This document shows, piece after piece, positions 16,044 to 25,450 of a DNA stretch of 64,000 nucleotides. This DNA is from Saccharospirillum sp043196875. Its GTDB lineage: Bacteria; Pseudomonadota; Gammaproteobacteria; Pseudomonadales; Natronospirillaceae. The stretch spans positions 124,001-188,000 of the forward strand of contig NZ_JBEBMX010000004.1 of NCBI RefSeq assembly GCF_043196875.1, given 5' to 3'. The notes below the pieces were generated by a model. The model made no database searches and was not told the origin of the DNA. It worked only from the letters and a program-made list of their open reading frames with translations. The number at the start of each line of letters is the position of its first letter. The stretch's first letter is position 1. Position numbers and translations under genes: made by a program.

Positions 16044-16931
16044 TCAGTCGTGATGGTGACGCAGCAAATGCTGGCGCAGCCGCTCATCGCGTTCGACCGG
16101 TTTGACCAGCACGCAGGTGCTGCACAGATGGCCGCTGTCGGCGGTGTAGTAACGGCAGCAGCCGCCGCGGGCGCGGAAGGTCTGGGAAATGGTTTCACCC
16201 GGCTTGCTGGGGTGATCGACCGTGATCTCGACAAAGCCGGTCTTGGAATTGTGCATTGCCGCCTGCGGATCGCCGATCAGCGCATCGGCAACGGCGCGCG
16301 CCTGGGCTTCCATCTGCAACACCTGCCCGGTGGTCAGAAAAGCGCCGGCCAGAGAATCGGCCGCCTGGCGCCATTGCGCGCCGCGGCTTAACCGGCTGAT
16401 CGATTTAAAGCGCTCGATCAGCGGCGAGAGCACGCTTTCCAATTGTTCGTTCAGATGGCGGTACAGCTGTTCAGTAGACTCGACAGCAACGCCACCGGCG
16501 GGCAGTTCACCCTTTTGGTCGGTCCAGAAACGGTCGTCGATAAAACGCCAGTCGATGGCCTGATAGGTGCCGGATTCTTTGCCGTGTTGCCAGGGCACTT
16601 GGCGAGTCCGGAACGCCAGGCGGTCAGCCTGCAACAGCGGCACCTGTCGACCGAGCAACAACAGCGGCGCCAGCACTATCACCAGATAGTGCACCACCCC
16701 GCCAAGCAGGAAGGCGACCTGACCTTTGTCATCCAGCCCCGGGCAGCGTTGCGCTTCCAGCGCCAGCAATTCATCGCGCAGCGGCGACTGTTGTTTCAGC
16801 AATTCACTGAAGGGCGTCCATTCACCTTCCAGCGGACCAACGTCCGAGCCCAAATGCTCTGACACCGCCGCCATTCGTGCCAGCGAATCAGCCAGAGTGG
16901 GAACTTTGTAGAGACGCGCCGCTGAGCTCAT
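16044..16931 (-). CDS. FhuF-like siderophore-iron reductase
   Basis: 295 residues from the ATG at 16931, preceded by GGAG. The C terminus carries GGCCRYYTADSGHLCSTCVL, i.e. C-C-x10-C-x2-C, the [2Fe-2S] binding signature of FhuF. FhuF-type proteins are cytoplasmic and release iron from ferric siderophores by reduction. The gene starts seven bases after a periplasmic siderophore-binding protein gene on the same strand, opposite the permease genes. The N-terminal part is hydrophobic in places (YLVIVLAPLLLLG) but not clearly membrane-spanning. Confidence 0.85.
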   Translation of the reverse strand: MSSAARLYKVPTLADSLARMAAVSEHLGSDVGPLEGEWTPFSELLKQQSPLRDELLALEAQRCPGLDDKGQVAFLLGGVVHYLVIVLAPLLLLGRQVPLLQADRLAFRTRQVPWQHGKESGTYQAIDWRFIDDRFWTDQKGELPAGGVAVESTEQLYRHLNEQLESVLSPLIERFKSISRLSRGAQWRQAADSLAGAFLTTGQVLQMEAQARAVADALIGDPQAAMHNSKTGFVEITVDHPSKPGETISQTFRARGGCCRYYTADSGHLCSTCVLVKPVERDERLRQHLLRHHHD

Positions 16932-16938
16932 GATCGTC

Positions 16939-17913
16939 TTACTCCACCGATGACGGAACGACGGTATTGGGATCACCATCGACCGCCAGTTCCAGTTCCG
17001 GCACCAACTCGTCGAGCAGATAATCCATGCTCAGCGGGCTCATAAAGGAAAAGGCACCACCGAGCAGTTCGCCGACAAAGACTTCCCGGCCTTCCCGATT
17101 GGCCGTCAACATCGGTCGTAACGACAAACCATCGACGGCTTCCAGCGCACTACTGCCCGACAGCCAGACCAGCACATCCACATCCAGTAAATCGAGGCGT
17201 TCTTCGCTGAACGACGCATAGAAAGAGCTACCGGCTATTTCGTCGTAGACCTCGGGAATATCAAACCCAAAGGACTGCATTAACTGACTGCGCAAATCGT
17301 TGGAGCTGTAGGCGCCGACATCGCCGTTGTAATAAAAAGCGATGGCCGCCTCTTTGCCCTGAAATTCCGGGTGGTTTTCTGCCACGGCGTCAATGCGCGC
17401 CTGCAACCGGCTGACCAGCGCCTCGGCCTGGTCGTCTTTACCCAGCGCCCGTCCAATGGTGCGCGCGCGAACATCCCAGGGCACACCGTAGTCGATGTAA
17501 TCACCCGACTGCGGCAAGGTCGGCGCAATACGGCTTAAGCGCTTGTAGACGCGGTTACTCATGCCCGAGGAAATGCCGATGATCAGGTCCGGCTCCAGCT
17601 CGGCAATGGTTTCGTAATCGAGGTTGCCACGACCAAGCACCACCGGCTGGGCATCACCCAGTTCGTCCTGCGCCCAGGGCCAGGTGGCGTAGGGCATCTC
17701 GCCGTACCACTCACGAATGGCCACCGGCTTAACGCCCAGCGCCAGAATATCGTCCTGATCGCTGAAACCGACCGAAACCACCCGCAGCGGTTCGGCATCG
17801 ATGGTGGTGCTGCCGTACTTGTGTTCCAGCGTGACCGGAAAAGCCGATTCGGCCTGGGCGGCACCGGCCAGGGCTAACAAAAAGAACGCACCAATACGCA
17901 AGAGTGACGACAC
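16939..17913 (-). CDS. Periplasmic iron-siderophore binding protein
   Basis: 324 residues from a GTG at 17913 with GGAG nine bases upstream. The signal peptide begins right after it (LLRIGAFFLLALAGAAQA). It belongs to the class III solute-binding fold (FecB/FhuD/BtuF): VVSVGFSDQDDILALG near the start and the later DLIIGISSGMSNRVYKRL. It is clearly paralogous to the protein at 37366-38355 (compare YGSTTIDAEPLRVVSV with FGTTVIPAQPERVASI). It delivers ferric siderophore to the inner-membrane permeases and is probably repressed by Fur through the box at 17988-18010. Confidence 0.88.
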   Translation of the reverse strand: MSSLLRIGAFFLLALAGAAQAESAFPVTLEHKYGSTTIDAEPLRVVSVGFSDQDDILALGVKPVAIREWYGEMPYATWPWAQDELGDAQPVVLGRGNLDYETIAELEPDLIIGISSGMSNRVYKRLSRIAPTLPQSGDYIDYGVPWDVRARTIGRALGKDDQAEALVSRLQARIDAVAENHPEFQGKEAAIAFYYNGDVGAYSSNDLRSQLMQSFGFDIPEVYDEIAGSSFYASFSEERLDLLDVDVLVWLSGSSALEAVDGLSLRPMLTANREGREVFVGELLGGAFSFMSPLSMDYLLDELVPELELAVDGDPNTVVPSSVE

Positions 17914-17987
17914 AGCAAGACTCCAAAATAAGGCAGCGGAGTGCGGTTTGAGGCCGCCTTCCGGTTGAAGGGAACTGGCCGGAATAG

Positions 17988-18010
17988 TATTGAAAATGAG
18001 AACTCCTATC
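17988..18010. promoter_or_regulatory. Candidate Fur box between divergent siderophore-uptake genes
   Basis: TTGAAAATGAGAACTCCTATCAA shows three GATAAT-like hexamers (GAAAAT, GAGAAC and inverted CCTATC), about 14 of 18 matching positions. It lies between the two binding-protein genes that read away from each other. Confidence 0.55.
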
Positions 18011-18091
18011 AATAGTATGTCGGGTCTTTGCGCTGGCCTGACCGCCGCCACACGCGCCACCCAATCCCGCCGATACAAACCAGAGGACGCC

Positions 18092-18997
18092 ATGTTCAAG
18101 CTCAGAATCGCCCTGCCGCTGCTTGCCATCTGGGGTTTTGCCCAGGCCGACACCCTCACCATCGATCACGCCATGGGCAGCACCGAACTGGACGCGCCGG
18201 CGGTGCGAGTCGTCACCCTCTATCAGGGCGCTACCGATGCGGCGGTCGCACTGGGCATTACCCCGGTCGGAGTCGTCGATTCCTGGGTGGAAAAGCCCAT
18301 GTATCAATACCTGCGCGATGAACTGGAAGGCGTGGCGCATGTCGGTCTGGAAACTCAGCCCAACCTCGAAGAAATCGCCGCGCTGAACCCCGATGTGATC
18401 ATCGCCGCCAAGATGCGTCACGAAGCGGTTTACGATCAGCTCAACCAGATCGCCCCGACCATCGCCCACGAAACGGTGTTTCAGTTTAAGGAAACGCTCG
18501 ATCTGGTTGCCGCCGCTACCGGTCGCACTGACGCCGCCGAGCAATGGCATCAAAACTGGGACGCGCGCATCGCCGAATTCCAGCAAAAAGTCGCCGAACT
18601 GGACACCATCGATTGGCCACAGCAAGTAGCGCTGCTGAATTTCCGCAACGACCATGCGCGCATCTATTACTCCAGTTTTGCCGGCAATATTTTGAACGAA
18701 CTGGGTTTTGAACGGCCGCCAGCGCATCAAGAAGATGTCTGGGGTGTGAAGCTGACGTCCAAAGAAAGCATTCCGGCAATGAACGCCGATGTGTTCTTTA
18801 TCTTTATGACCGAAACCGACGCCACCGTGATGGAAAACTATCAGGAATGGACCAGCCATCCGCTGTGGAACACCCTCGATGCGGTGCGTAATGATCAGGT
18901 TTACCGCGTCAATGAAGTCGACTGGAATATGGGCGGCGGGCCGATTGCTGCCCAGCGCATGGTCGACAGCGTGTTCGAACATTACGGTCTGGACTGA
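18092..18997 (+). CDS. Periplasmic iron-siderophore binding protein, FecB/YfiY type
   Basis: 301 residues from the ATG at 18092 after AGAGGA; an upstream ATG in frame lacks a ribosome site. Signal peptide IALPLLAIWGFAQA. The mature protein has TLTIDHAMGSTEL, then VVTLYQGATDAAVALGITPVGVVDSW and ALNPDVIIAAKMRHEAVYDQ. This is the class III binding-protein pattern closest to ferric citrate / hydroxamate binders. It heads an operon with two permease genes. The ligand is not predictable from sequence. Confidence 0.88.
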   Translation: MFKLRIALPLLAIWGFAQADTLTIDHAMGSTELDAPAVRVVTLYQGATDAAVALGITPVGVVDSWVEKPMYQYLRDELEGVAHVGLETQPNLEEIAALNPDVIIAAKMRHEAVYDQLNQIAPTIAHETVFQFKETLDLVAAATGRTDAAEQWHQNWDARIAEFQQKVAELDTIDWPQQVALLNFRNDHARIYYSSFAGNILNELGFERPPAHQEDVWGVKLTSKESIPAMNADVFFIFMTETDATVMENYQEWTSHPLWNTLDAVRNDQVYRVNEVDWNMGGGPIAAQRMVDSVFEHYGLD

Positions 18998-19006
18998 ATC
19001 CCGACC

Positions 19007-20011
19007 TTGCTAGCCAACACCTTCACCAAAAGCCTGGCGCTGTTTTTCTGCCTGCTGCTGACGCTGGTCAGCGGCTTTGCCAGCATAGCGCTGGGCCAGA
19101 CGGCGATGTCGCTCGACACCGTCTGGCAGGCGCTGTTCGCCTACGACGACAGCGTCGTCAACCACATCATCGTGCGCGCCAACCGGCTGAATCGGGCGGT
19201 GCTGGCACTGCTGGTCGGTTCCAGCCTGGCGGTGTCCGGCGCGCTGATGCAGGCGTTAACCCGTAATGCACTGGCCTCGCCCAGCCTGTTCGGCATCAAC
19301 GCCGGCGCGCTGTTTTTTGTCGCTCTGGCGTTCAGCTTTTTATCGCTGACCTCGGTCAGTCAGTTTATCTGGTTTGCCTATCTGGGTGCGGCGGTGGCCG
19401 GTGTGCTGGTGTATCTGCTCGGCATGAGCGGTCCGGCCGGTCTGTCGCCGGTGCGTATCGTGCTCGCCGGCGCGGCCATGACGGCTTTGTTCGTTGCCTT
19501 CACCCAGGGCCTGCTGATCCTCAATCAGGAAAGCCTCGAAGGCATTCTCTATTGGCTCGGCGGTTCGGTGGCCGGTACCTCTTTTGCCACCATGAAACCC
19601 TTTGTGCCGATCTTTGTGATCGCGCTGATCGCCACGGCCTTACTGGTCCGGCAGATCAACCTGATGATGCTCGACGAAGCCGTCGCCCGCAGCCTCGGCC
19701 AGAACGTGCTGGCAACGCGGCTGGCGTTGGGCGTGATTGTAGTGGTGCTCGCCGGCGGCTCGGTGGCTTTGGCCGGGATGATCGGTTTTATCGGTTTGAT
19801 TATTCCGCATCTGGCGCGCGGACTTTTTGGTCGCGATCACCGCTGGGTGTTACCGGCGTCTGCGTTATTGGGCGCCAGCCTGTTGCTCGGCGCCGATACG
19901 CTGTCGCGCTTTATCGTGCCGCCTCAGGAAATTCCGGTCGGCGCGCTCACCGCTCTGGTCGGTACGCCCTTTTTTATTATGGTGGCGCGTAAGCGGAGCC
20001 CCGCCTTATGA
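19007..20011 (+). CDS. FecCD-family iron-siderophore ABC permease
   Basis: 334 residues from a TTG start nine bases after the binding-protein stop. No better ATG exists before the first helix, and translation is probably coupled. Ten hydrophobic helices are expected for the family. Signatures include RLNRAVLALLVGSSLAVSGA, MQALTRNALASPSLFGINAG and the late GMIGFIGLIIPHLARGLFG, which is the coupling loop to the ATPase. It pairs with the next gene, which it overlaps by ATGA. Confidence 0.9.
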   Translation: MLANTFTKSLALFFCLLLTLVSGFASIALGQTAMSLDTVWQALFAYDDSVVNHIIVRANRLNRAVLALLVGSSLAVSGALMQALTRNALASPSLFGINAGALFFVALAFSFLSLTSVSQFIWFAYLGAAVAGVLVYLLGMSGPAGLSPVRIVLAGAAMTALFVAFTQGLLILNQESLEGILYWLGGSVAGTSFATMKPFVPIFVIALIATALLVRQINLMMLDEAVARSLGQNVLATRLALGVIVVVLAGGSVALAGMIGFIGLIIPHLARGLFGRDHRWVLPASALLGASLLLGADTLSRFIVPPQEIPVGALTALVGTPFFIMVARKRSPAL

Positions 20012-21036
20012 GCCATTTTCTGTTGCGCAACCGTTCCGAAAGCCTGGCGCTGGCGTTGCATCGGCGCACGCTAACCGGCTGTGTACTGGCGTTGCTGGCA
20101 CTGGGCGGACTGCTGTTGCTGAGCCTTTGCCTGGGTTCGAGCGTGCTGACGCCGACCGATGTTTTCACCGCTGCGTTCCGGCCGGACAGCGAGCATCGTT
20201 TTGTCGTCCATACGCTGCGTCTGCCCCGGGCTTTATTGGCGGTTCTGGTCGGTGCCGGTCTGGGCGTTTCTGGCGCGGTGTTACAGCAACTGGTGCGTAA
20301 TCCATTGGCCTCGCCGGACATTATCGGTGTCACCGATGGCGCCGCCGTTGCCGCCGTGCTGTTTCTGGCCTGGGGCAGCGCGCTGAGCCTGGACTGGCTG
20401 CCGCCGCTGGCGATTGCCGGGGCGTTAACCAGTTCGGTTTTAATCTACGGCCTGGCCTGGCGCGGTGGTGTGCTGCCGATCCGGCTGGTGCTGGTCGGTA
20501 TCGCTCTGGCCGCAGCGCTCAAGGCCATTACCACCCTGGTGTTGGTGATGAGCCCGCTGTCGACCACGGTGCGCGCCTATGTCTGGCTGACCGGCAGTCT
20601 GTACGGCGCCCAGTGGCAGGATGTCTGGGGTTTATTGCCCTGGACGCTGACACTGTTGCCGCTAACGCTGTTGTTCGCCCGCCAGCTCGGCCTGATGGGC
20701 ATGACCGACAGCCAGGCGCTGGGTTTGGGCTTGGCCGTTGGCCGCTATCGTTTGCTGTTGTTGTTATCCAGCGTGGGGCTGGCCGGTTCTGCGGTCGCCT
20801 TTGCCGGCGGCATCGGTTTTGTTGGTTTGCTGGCGCCGCATCTGGCACGCGGTTTAACCGGCCAAACCATCGTCGGCCGACTGATCGGTTCGGCCTGCAC
20901 CGGTGCCGCCCTGGTACTGATTGCCGACCTGATCGGCCGCACCCTCTTCCTGCCTCAGGATTTGCCCGCCGGCATTTTCGTTTCCGCCGTCGGCGCACCC
21001 TTCTTTATTTATCTGCTGTACCGGCGTCGTCATTAA
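20008..21036 (+). CDS. FecCD-family iron-siderophore ABC permease, second subunit
   Basis: 342 residues, start overlapping the previous stop (ATGA). Motifs: RLPRALLAVLVGAGLGVSGA, QQLVRNPLASPDIIGVTDGA, and GGIGFVGLLAPHLARGL as the ATPase-contact loop. With the preceding permease it would form the membrane heterodimer of a type II importer. No ATPase gene follows. The nearest family ATPase genes are at 41450 and 48556, so sharing in trans is likely. Confidence 0.9.
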   Translation: MSHFLLRNRSESLALALHRRTLTGCVLALLALGGLLLLSLCLGSSVLTPTDVFTAAFRPDSEHRFVVHTLRLPRALLAVLVGAGLGVSGAVLQQLVRNPLASPDIIGVTDGAAVAAVLFLAWGSALSLDWLPPLAIAGALTSSVLIYGLAWRGGVLPIRLVLVGIALAAALKAITTLVLVMSPLSTTVRAYVWLTGSLYGAQWQDVWGLLPWTLTLLPLTLLFARQLGLMGMTDSQALGLGLAVGRYRLLLLLSSVGLAGSAVAFAGGIGFVGLLAPHLARGLTGQTIVGRLIGSACTGAALVLIADLIGRTLFLPQDLPAGIFVSAVGAPFFIYLLYRRRH

Positions 21037-21104
21037 TTCATCACCAACTGTCGATAAGCTGCTGCGCCAAACGATTAGACTCAAGATTGACCAAGGCCGC
21101 CAAG

Positions 21105-21232
21105 CGGCACAGGGACGTGCCGTCCGCCGGACCTTGTTCGGGCGCGAGCCTTGGCAACTCAAGAAGAACCACGCATCTTCGCCAGAGTTGCCAAGGCGTG
21201 TCGTTCACTCAGCAGGGACGCTGAGTGAACGA
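21105..21232. repeat. Intergenic cluster of inverted repeats with AGGGAC loops
   Basis: Three perfect inverted repeats follow one another. CGGCAC/GTGCCG (21105-21122) has loop AGGGAC. CCTTGGCAACTC/GAGTTGCCAAGG has arms at 21149-21160 and 21185-21196. TCGTTCACTCAGC/GCTGAGTGAACGA (21201-21232) again has loop AGGGAC. No T-run follows, so this is not a plain terminator. It fills the ~325-base gap between the permease and MFS genes. A related element is at 60951-61046. Confidence 0.7.
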
Positions 21233-21361
21233 CGTAGATAAAATGCCAGAAAAGCATGACCTTCGGGACATTCGCCACTCGCTGTAAACCGTTATTCTGT
21301 TGCAGTGTCCGCACCCGTCTCGGTTGCCTTGCCGGGACATCAAACCTCAAAGGAACCATCC

Positions 21362-22555
21362 GTGAATACCGACTTATTCAAAACAGCCCTGATCCTTGGG
21401 CTGATGGGCGCCCTTGGCCCCTTCGCCATCGATATGTATCTACCCGCCATGCCCACCATCACGGCGGACCTGGCCACCACCACCTCGGCCACTCAGGGCA
21501 CCTTGATGTCCTTCTTTGTTGCCTTTGGCCTGTCGCAACTCTTCTATGGCCCGGCGTCTGATGTTTTGGGCCGCAAGCCGCCGCTGTATTTCGGTCTGGG
21601 TCTGTTCGCCGTCGCCTCCATTGGTTGCGCGCTGGCGCCGAGCATTGAATGGCTGATCGTACTGCGCTTCTTCCAGGGCGTGGGTGCGGCTGCCGTGATG
21701 TCGATTCCGCGCGCCGTTATTCGTGACCGCTACACCGGCGCAGCGGCGACTCGCTTAATGTCGACCGTGATGCTGGTGATTTCCGTCGCCCCCATGCTGG
21801 CACCGATGATCGGCAGCGCCGTTATCATCCCGTTCGGCTGGCGCGCCGTCTTTATCGCCTGTGCACTGGTCACCATCGTCAGCGTCAGCGCCGCCAAATT
21901 CGGCCTGCCGGAAACCCTGGCCCCGGAAGATCGCGCACCGTTTAAATTCAGCAACATGATGCGCGCGTTCAAGACGCTCTTCGCTGACCCGGTGTTTATG
22001 GGCCTGACGTTAATCGGCGGCATGGGCATGGCCAGTTTCTTCTCGTTCCTGTCCATCGCCTCCTTCCTGTACACCGACTACTACGGCCTGAATCCGTTCC
22101 AGTTCAGCCTGTTCTTTGCCGTCAATGCGCTGGGCTTTTTCAGCACCAGCCAGATTGCCGCCAACCTGGGCAACCGCTTCGGTTCCATCGCCGTCGTAAA
22201 ATGGGCCGTCGCCGGCTACGCCACCTCAGCGCTGTTATTGCTGACCTTTGTACTGCTCGGCTGGGACGCCTTCCCGCTGCTGGTCGCCATGCTCGCCCTC
22301 ACCTTCGCCTTCCTCGGCCTGGTGATCCCCACCTCCATGGTGTTGGCACTGGAAGAACACGGCCCCATCGCCGGCACCGCTGCTTCTTTGGGTGGCACCT
22401 TGCAGATGGTTTTGGGCGCGGTTGCCATTGCCATTCTGAGTGCGCTCTTTAATGGCACACCGGTCGCACTGGTGGCGGGCATCGCAACCTGCGCGACCAT
22501 TGCGGTGGTGTTGTCGGTGGTTACGCTGAAAACGGTTGAGCCTGCTACGGCTTGA
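21362..22555 (+). CDS. MFS multidrug exporter, Bcr/CflA type (DHA1)
   Basis: 397 residues from the GTG at 21362, which follows AAGGAA at good spacing. The N terminus ALGPFAIDMYLPAMPTI is typical of Bcr/CflA transporters. MFS motif A appears as GPASDVLGRKPPLYFGL and the helix-5 region as LVISVAPMLAPMIGSAVI. Twelve helices are expected. Known relatives export bicyclomycin, sulfonamides, or in some bacteria siderophores. Its place beside a siderophore locus makes the last possible but unproven. Confidence 0.9.
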   Translation: MNTDLFKTALILGLMGALGPFAIDMYLPAMPTITADLATTTSATQGTLMSFFVAFGLSQLFYGPASDVLGRKPPLYFGLGLFAVASIGCALAPSIEWLIVLRFFQGVGAAAVMSIPRAVIRDRYTGAAATRLMSTVMLVISVAPMLAPMIGSAVIIPFGWRAVFIACALVTIVSVSAAKFGLPETLAPEDRAPFKFSNMMRAFKTLFADPVFMGLTLIGGMGMASFFSFLSIASFLYTDYYGLNPFQFSLFFAVNALGFFSTSQIAANLGNRFGSIAVVKWAVAGYATSALLLLTFVLLGWDAFPLLVAMLALTFAFLGLVIPTSMVLALEEHGPIAGTAASLGGTLQMVLGAVAIAILSALFNGTPVALVAGIATCATIAVVLSVVTLKTVEPATA

Positions 22556-22576
22556 CGTTAGTACGGAACGCAAAAA

Positions 22577-22603
22577 CGCCGGGCTTTTGCCCGGCGTTTT
22601 TTT
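22577..22603 (+). terminator. Intrinsic terminator after the Bcr/CflA gene
   Basis: CGCCGGGC (22577-22584) and GCCCGGCG (22589-22596) around TTTT, followed by seven T. A run of A on the other side lets it work in both directions. Confidence 0.9.
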
Positions 22604-22679
22604 ATGCCCGTTGAACCATCACCTCAATAACCGCGTCGTCCAGGCCTTGAGCCAGCTGGGCCGGCACACCGGATTTAAC
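22602..22679 (-). pseudogene. Possible C-terminal remnant of a lost gene
   Basis: On the minus strand about 25 codons reading KSGVPAQLAQGLDDAVIE and on to a TAA stop at 22602-22604 look protein-like, and they end exactly at the terminator at 22577-22603. Upstream the frame is closed within a few codons. It may be the tail of a deleted gene. The rest of the gap 22680-22908 shows nothing recognisable. Confidence 0.25.
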
Positions 22680-22908
22680 CGATCACCCAACTGTATGCGG
22701 TGTGGGTGTCTGGTTAACCGGTCTTTAAAAGCAGACCTCAAAGCTTCAACCCCCAACAACCTTCACTTTTGTGACCCATCGCTCAATCTCCCGCCAACAA
22801 CTCCACTATTTTCCGTCGGTTTAGTGTCAATATATTGGCGTTCGCTGAGCACGCTGATCTAAAAAACCAGCTCAGCTCGGCTGGATCACACTGTTAAGGA
22901 GAACGGTT

Positions 22909-24489
22909 ATGGAAAGCATTTATAGAAAGCGGTTACGGAAAGCAGTTATGGAGAGAAGCGAAATGACTAACACCTTAGGCAAACCCTTTAAACACACTCA
23001 TTGGTCGGCACCTAGCTTAGCCATGCTGCTAAGCCTCGGCCTGGCCGCCTGTGATTCCGGCTCGTCCACGCCCGGTACACAATCACCCCCGCCCCCACTC
23101 GGACCAAACTCTAAGCTTGAACTCAGCGCCTGGGTGGGTGCTGACAACAGCCAACTAACCATCAGTGGCGACTACAATGGCTTGGAAGACCTACACTTCT
23201 ACCTCGGCCAAGACCCGGACTGCGATGTCATCGCCGATGGCGAAACCTGCGCCCAGGAACACAAACTGACCAAACAGCCCTTTACCTTCAACGACAAAAC
23301 CCACCTCAAACTCGGCCTCGAACAACCCCTCTACGCCCGCTTGCGCCTGGGCGAACGGGAAGCCACTACCCCAGTGGAGCTAAATGAAAGCGTTTATGCC
23401 GAATTCAGCCCACGCTCCGATACCCAAGTCGTCCGCTTCGATGCCGGTGAGGGCGAACGGCTGTGGCTGGTGGGTGGACATGACGGGGCCAATAATCTCA
23501 ACGACATCTGGTCCTCAACCGATGGCATCCATTGGGAGCAGGTAGAAACCGCCCCGGGCCAACCCCTGTTTGCACCACGCTCCGGCCATCAACTGGTAGT
23601 CTTCGAGGCCAAAAGCGATGAGGAAAGCGTTCCACAGGGCCCGCAGCTTTGGGTGATTGGCGGTGCGAACGGCGGAAACTATTTCAATGATGTCTGGTCT
23701 TCCCCGGACGGCGTTCATTGGACCGAACACGAACCCGTCTGCACCGGCGACTGCTTCAGTGCACGGAGTGACCATCAAGTGGTGGTGTTCGATGCCAACA
23801 ACGAAGGCGAACGACTTTGGTTGATTGGTGGTGCCTCTGTGGACGGTGACGGAAACAATGACGTCTGGTCGTCAGTCGATGGCATTCATTGGCACCAAGT
23901 GATCGAGGCGGCCGACTTCCCAAGACGCACTGAGCATCAAGTGGTGGTGTTTGATACTCACGATGAGGCAGGGACTGTTGAGCACCAACTGTGGCTGGTT
24001 GGCGGTACGTCGAGTGACCTTTCAACCGGCGCAATACCCTTCTACAACGATGTCTGGTCGTCGAAGGATGGCAAAAAATGGGACCAACAAAACCTCTGCA
24101 CACCCAAACCATGCTTCGTTGGCCGTGCCGGCCATGAGCTAGTGGTTTATGCCGCACCCGGCGAGACCGTGCCTAAACTATGGCTGGTTGGCGGGCGACG
24201 TAACGATATAAATCTAAATGACATATGGTCATCCAACGATGGCGTCGAATGGAACCTGGAAACCGATGCCCCATCTCTCTCAGCACGCAACTCACATCAA
24301 CTGGTAGTGTTCGGCAGCAACCCAGATAAACCAGAAGACAATGCGCTGTGGATGATTGGCGGCAATACCTACTTCAATATTTCCGACTCGAACGTTAACT
24401 ATAACGAGGTGTGGCGTTCCACCGATGGCAAAGATTGGCGGTTGTCCGTCAAAACCCCCTTACAGAATCCGCTCTCAAACGAACAGTAA
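22909..24489 (+). CDS. Kelch-repeat outer-surface lipoprotein
   Basis: 526 residues, preceded by AAGGAG. Lipobox LGLAAC near residue 48 after a long N-region; an internal ATG (residue 19) could be the true start. After a ~100-residue N-terminal domain come about six Kelch-type blades, each with WLVGG / WVIGG, then NDIWSS or NDVWSS, then DGxxWxxx (for example LWLVGGHDGANNLNDIWSST). The blades should fold as a beta-propeller. Such lipoproteins are usually of unknown binding function. It has its own terminator and no operon partner. Confidence 0.82.
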   Translation: MESIYRKRLRKAVMERSEMTNTLGKPFKHTHWSAPSLAMLLSLGLAACDSGSSTPGTQSPPPPLGPNSKLELSAWVGADNSQLTISGDYNGLEDLHFYLGQDPDCDVIADGETCAQEHKLTKQPFTFNDKTHLKLGLEQPLYARLRLGEREATTPVELNESVYAEFSPRSDTQVVRFDAGEGERLWLVGGHDGANNLNDIWSSTDGIHWEQVETAPGQPLFAPRSGHQLVVFEAKSDEESVPQGPQLWVIGGANGGNYFNDVWSSPDGVHWTEHEPVCTGDCFSARSDHQVVVFDANNEGERLWLIGGASVDGDGNNDVWSSVDGIHWHQVIEAADFPRRTEHQVVVFDTHDEAGTVEHQLWLVGGTSSDLSTGAIPFYNDVWSSKDGKKWDQQNLCTPKPCFVGRAGHELVVYAAPGETVPKLWLVGGRRNDINLNDIWSSNDGVEWNLETDAPSLSARNSHQLVVFGSNPDKPEDNALWMIGGNTYFNISDSNVNYNEVWRSTDGKDWRLSVKTPLQNPLSNEQ

Positions 24490-24501
24490 CCACAAAACAA
24501 A

Positions 24502-24525
24502 AAGGCGCCTCGGCGCCTTTTCTTT
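24502..24525 (+). terminator. Terminator after the Kelch lipoprotein gene
   Basis: Self-complementary AAGGCGCCTCGGCGCCTT followed by TTCTTTTT. A typical small intrinsic terminator. Confidence 0.75.
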
Positions 24526-24828
24526 TTAAAATATTGAATGCTGAATTCGTTAAATATCGCACCTAAAACATCTAATAAACGGCCGAGAATACACTTATTT
24601 AAACGCTAAAATCGCTAACGAATTATCCGGCAGTTGCAGCCATGGATACATCAGCGATAGCACAGCGATAATGGTGTAGCGTTTTCATTGTTCTATAACT
24701 TAAAACCATCCCAATCAACGAAGTCATCCCTTCACCGTTGACCAACCTATGCAGACAACCTTTCCCACGCCTTATCCTACTGTGCCCATAACTATGTACC
24801 GTTTCATACACATCCAATCTGGCCGGTA
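24526..24828. other. Gene-free AT-rich stretch at the left side of the accessory region
   Basis: No reading frame with a ribosome site or protein-like composition is seen. The sequence becomes AT-rich here, marking the left transition to the accessory region. Confidence 0.5.
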
Positions 24829-25107
24829 TTAACTGCGTTGAATACGGTAATTCCGTATAACATTGTTACTAACCGCTCCCCAGCGAGAGGCTTTAACGTT
24901 CTGCTGATGTAACGCAAATGCCGTCTCGCTGGCAAACACTTCATAGACAGTAAAACGGGTATGCTCATTGGGATCTTGCTCAACGCGAAAATCCAAACAA
25001 CCGGCTTCCGCCCGCGTCCGATCGATATGCGTGGGCAATTCCGCTAGCAAAGAATCCAGGTCGCCGATGGGAACATCGATGTAGCCCGTCAGAGTGATTA
25101 TTGGCAT
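24829..25107 (-). CDS. Antibiotic biosynthesis monooxygenase (ABM/YgiN-like) family protein
   Basis: 92 residues starting MPIITLTGYIDVP. The ferredoxin-like ABM fold is suggested by the pattern LPTHIDRTRAEAGCLDFRVE, then FTVYEVFASETAFALHQQN. This matches the usual order of 'E-GC--y-v--d' and 'e-w-s--al--H' in putative quinol monooxygenases. Small ABM proteins form dimers and oxidise quinone-like compounds or have unknown roles. It stands alone, in the minus orientation shared by the cassettes further right. Confidence 0.75.
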   Translation of the reverse strand: MPIITLTGYIDVPIGDLDSLLAELPTHIDRTRAEAGCLDFRVEQDPNEHTRFTVYEVFASETAFALHQQNVKASRWGAVSNNVIRNYRIQRS

Positions 25108-25238
25108 TGGGCTTAGCTCGCTGATTGTCAGTACACACTATAAACGAGATATCCATTTAACTACTGACATTAATTCGCTTACAGCTGAGATAGCTTACCA
25201 GCTTACCTGGACACCCACCTTAAGCCTTGACACGGAAA

Positions 25239-25280
25239 GACACCCATCTGAACGATTTCCTATGATGGGTGTTTTGTTAA
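25239..25280. repeat. GGACACCC-type hairpin repeat, copy 1
   Basis: GACACCCATC (25239-25248) and GATGGGTGTT, 15 bases apart, with middle TGAACGATTTCCTAT. This middle is nearly the same as in the copy at 34914-34958. Another half copy (GGACACCCACC) lies at 25209-25219. Lies in the gap between the ABM gene and hipB. Confidence 0.75.
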
Positions 25281-25450
25281 CTCTCCGCATAATTACTTAC
25301 ACATTAACTAGGTCGATTTTCATAGTTTCGTTTTATCAAGAACAGCAAACAAGATACTTATCTTTAAAGAATCGTATGAGGCTGATTTCAGTTAAGGCAA
25401 AGCAGTGATGGTTGATAACGCCACTGCTAAGTAAGAAAGGTCCACTACGT

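Noticed and set aside
24623..24817. Minus-strand frame of 64 codons left of the ABM gene
   Set aside because: No ribosome site, no protein-like pattern; the stretch looks non-coding.
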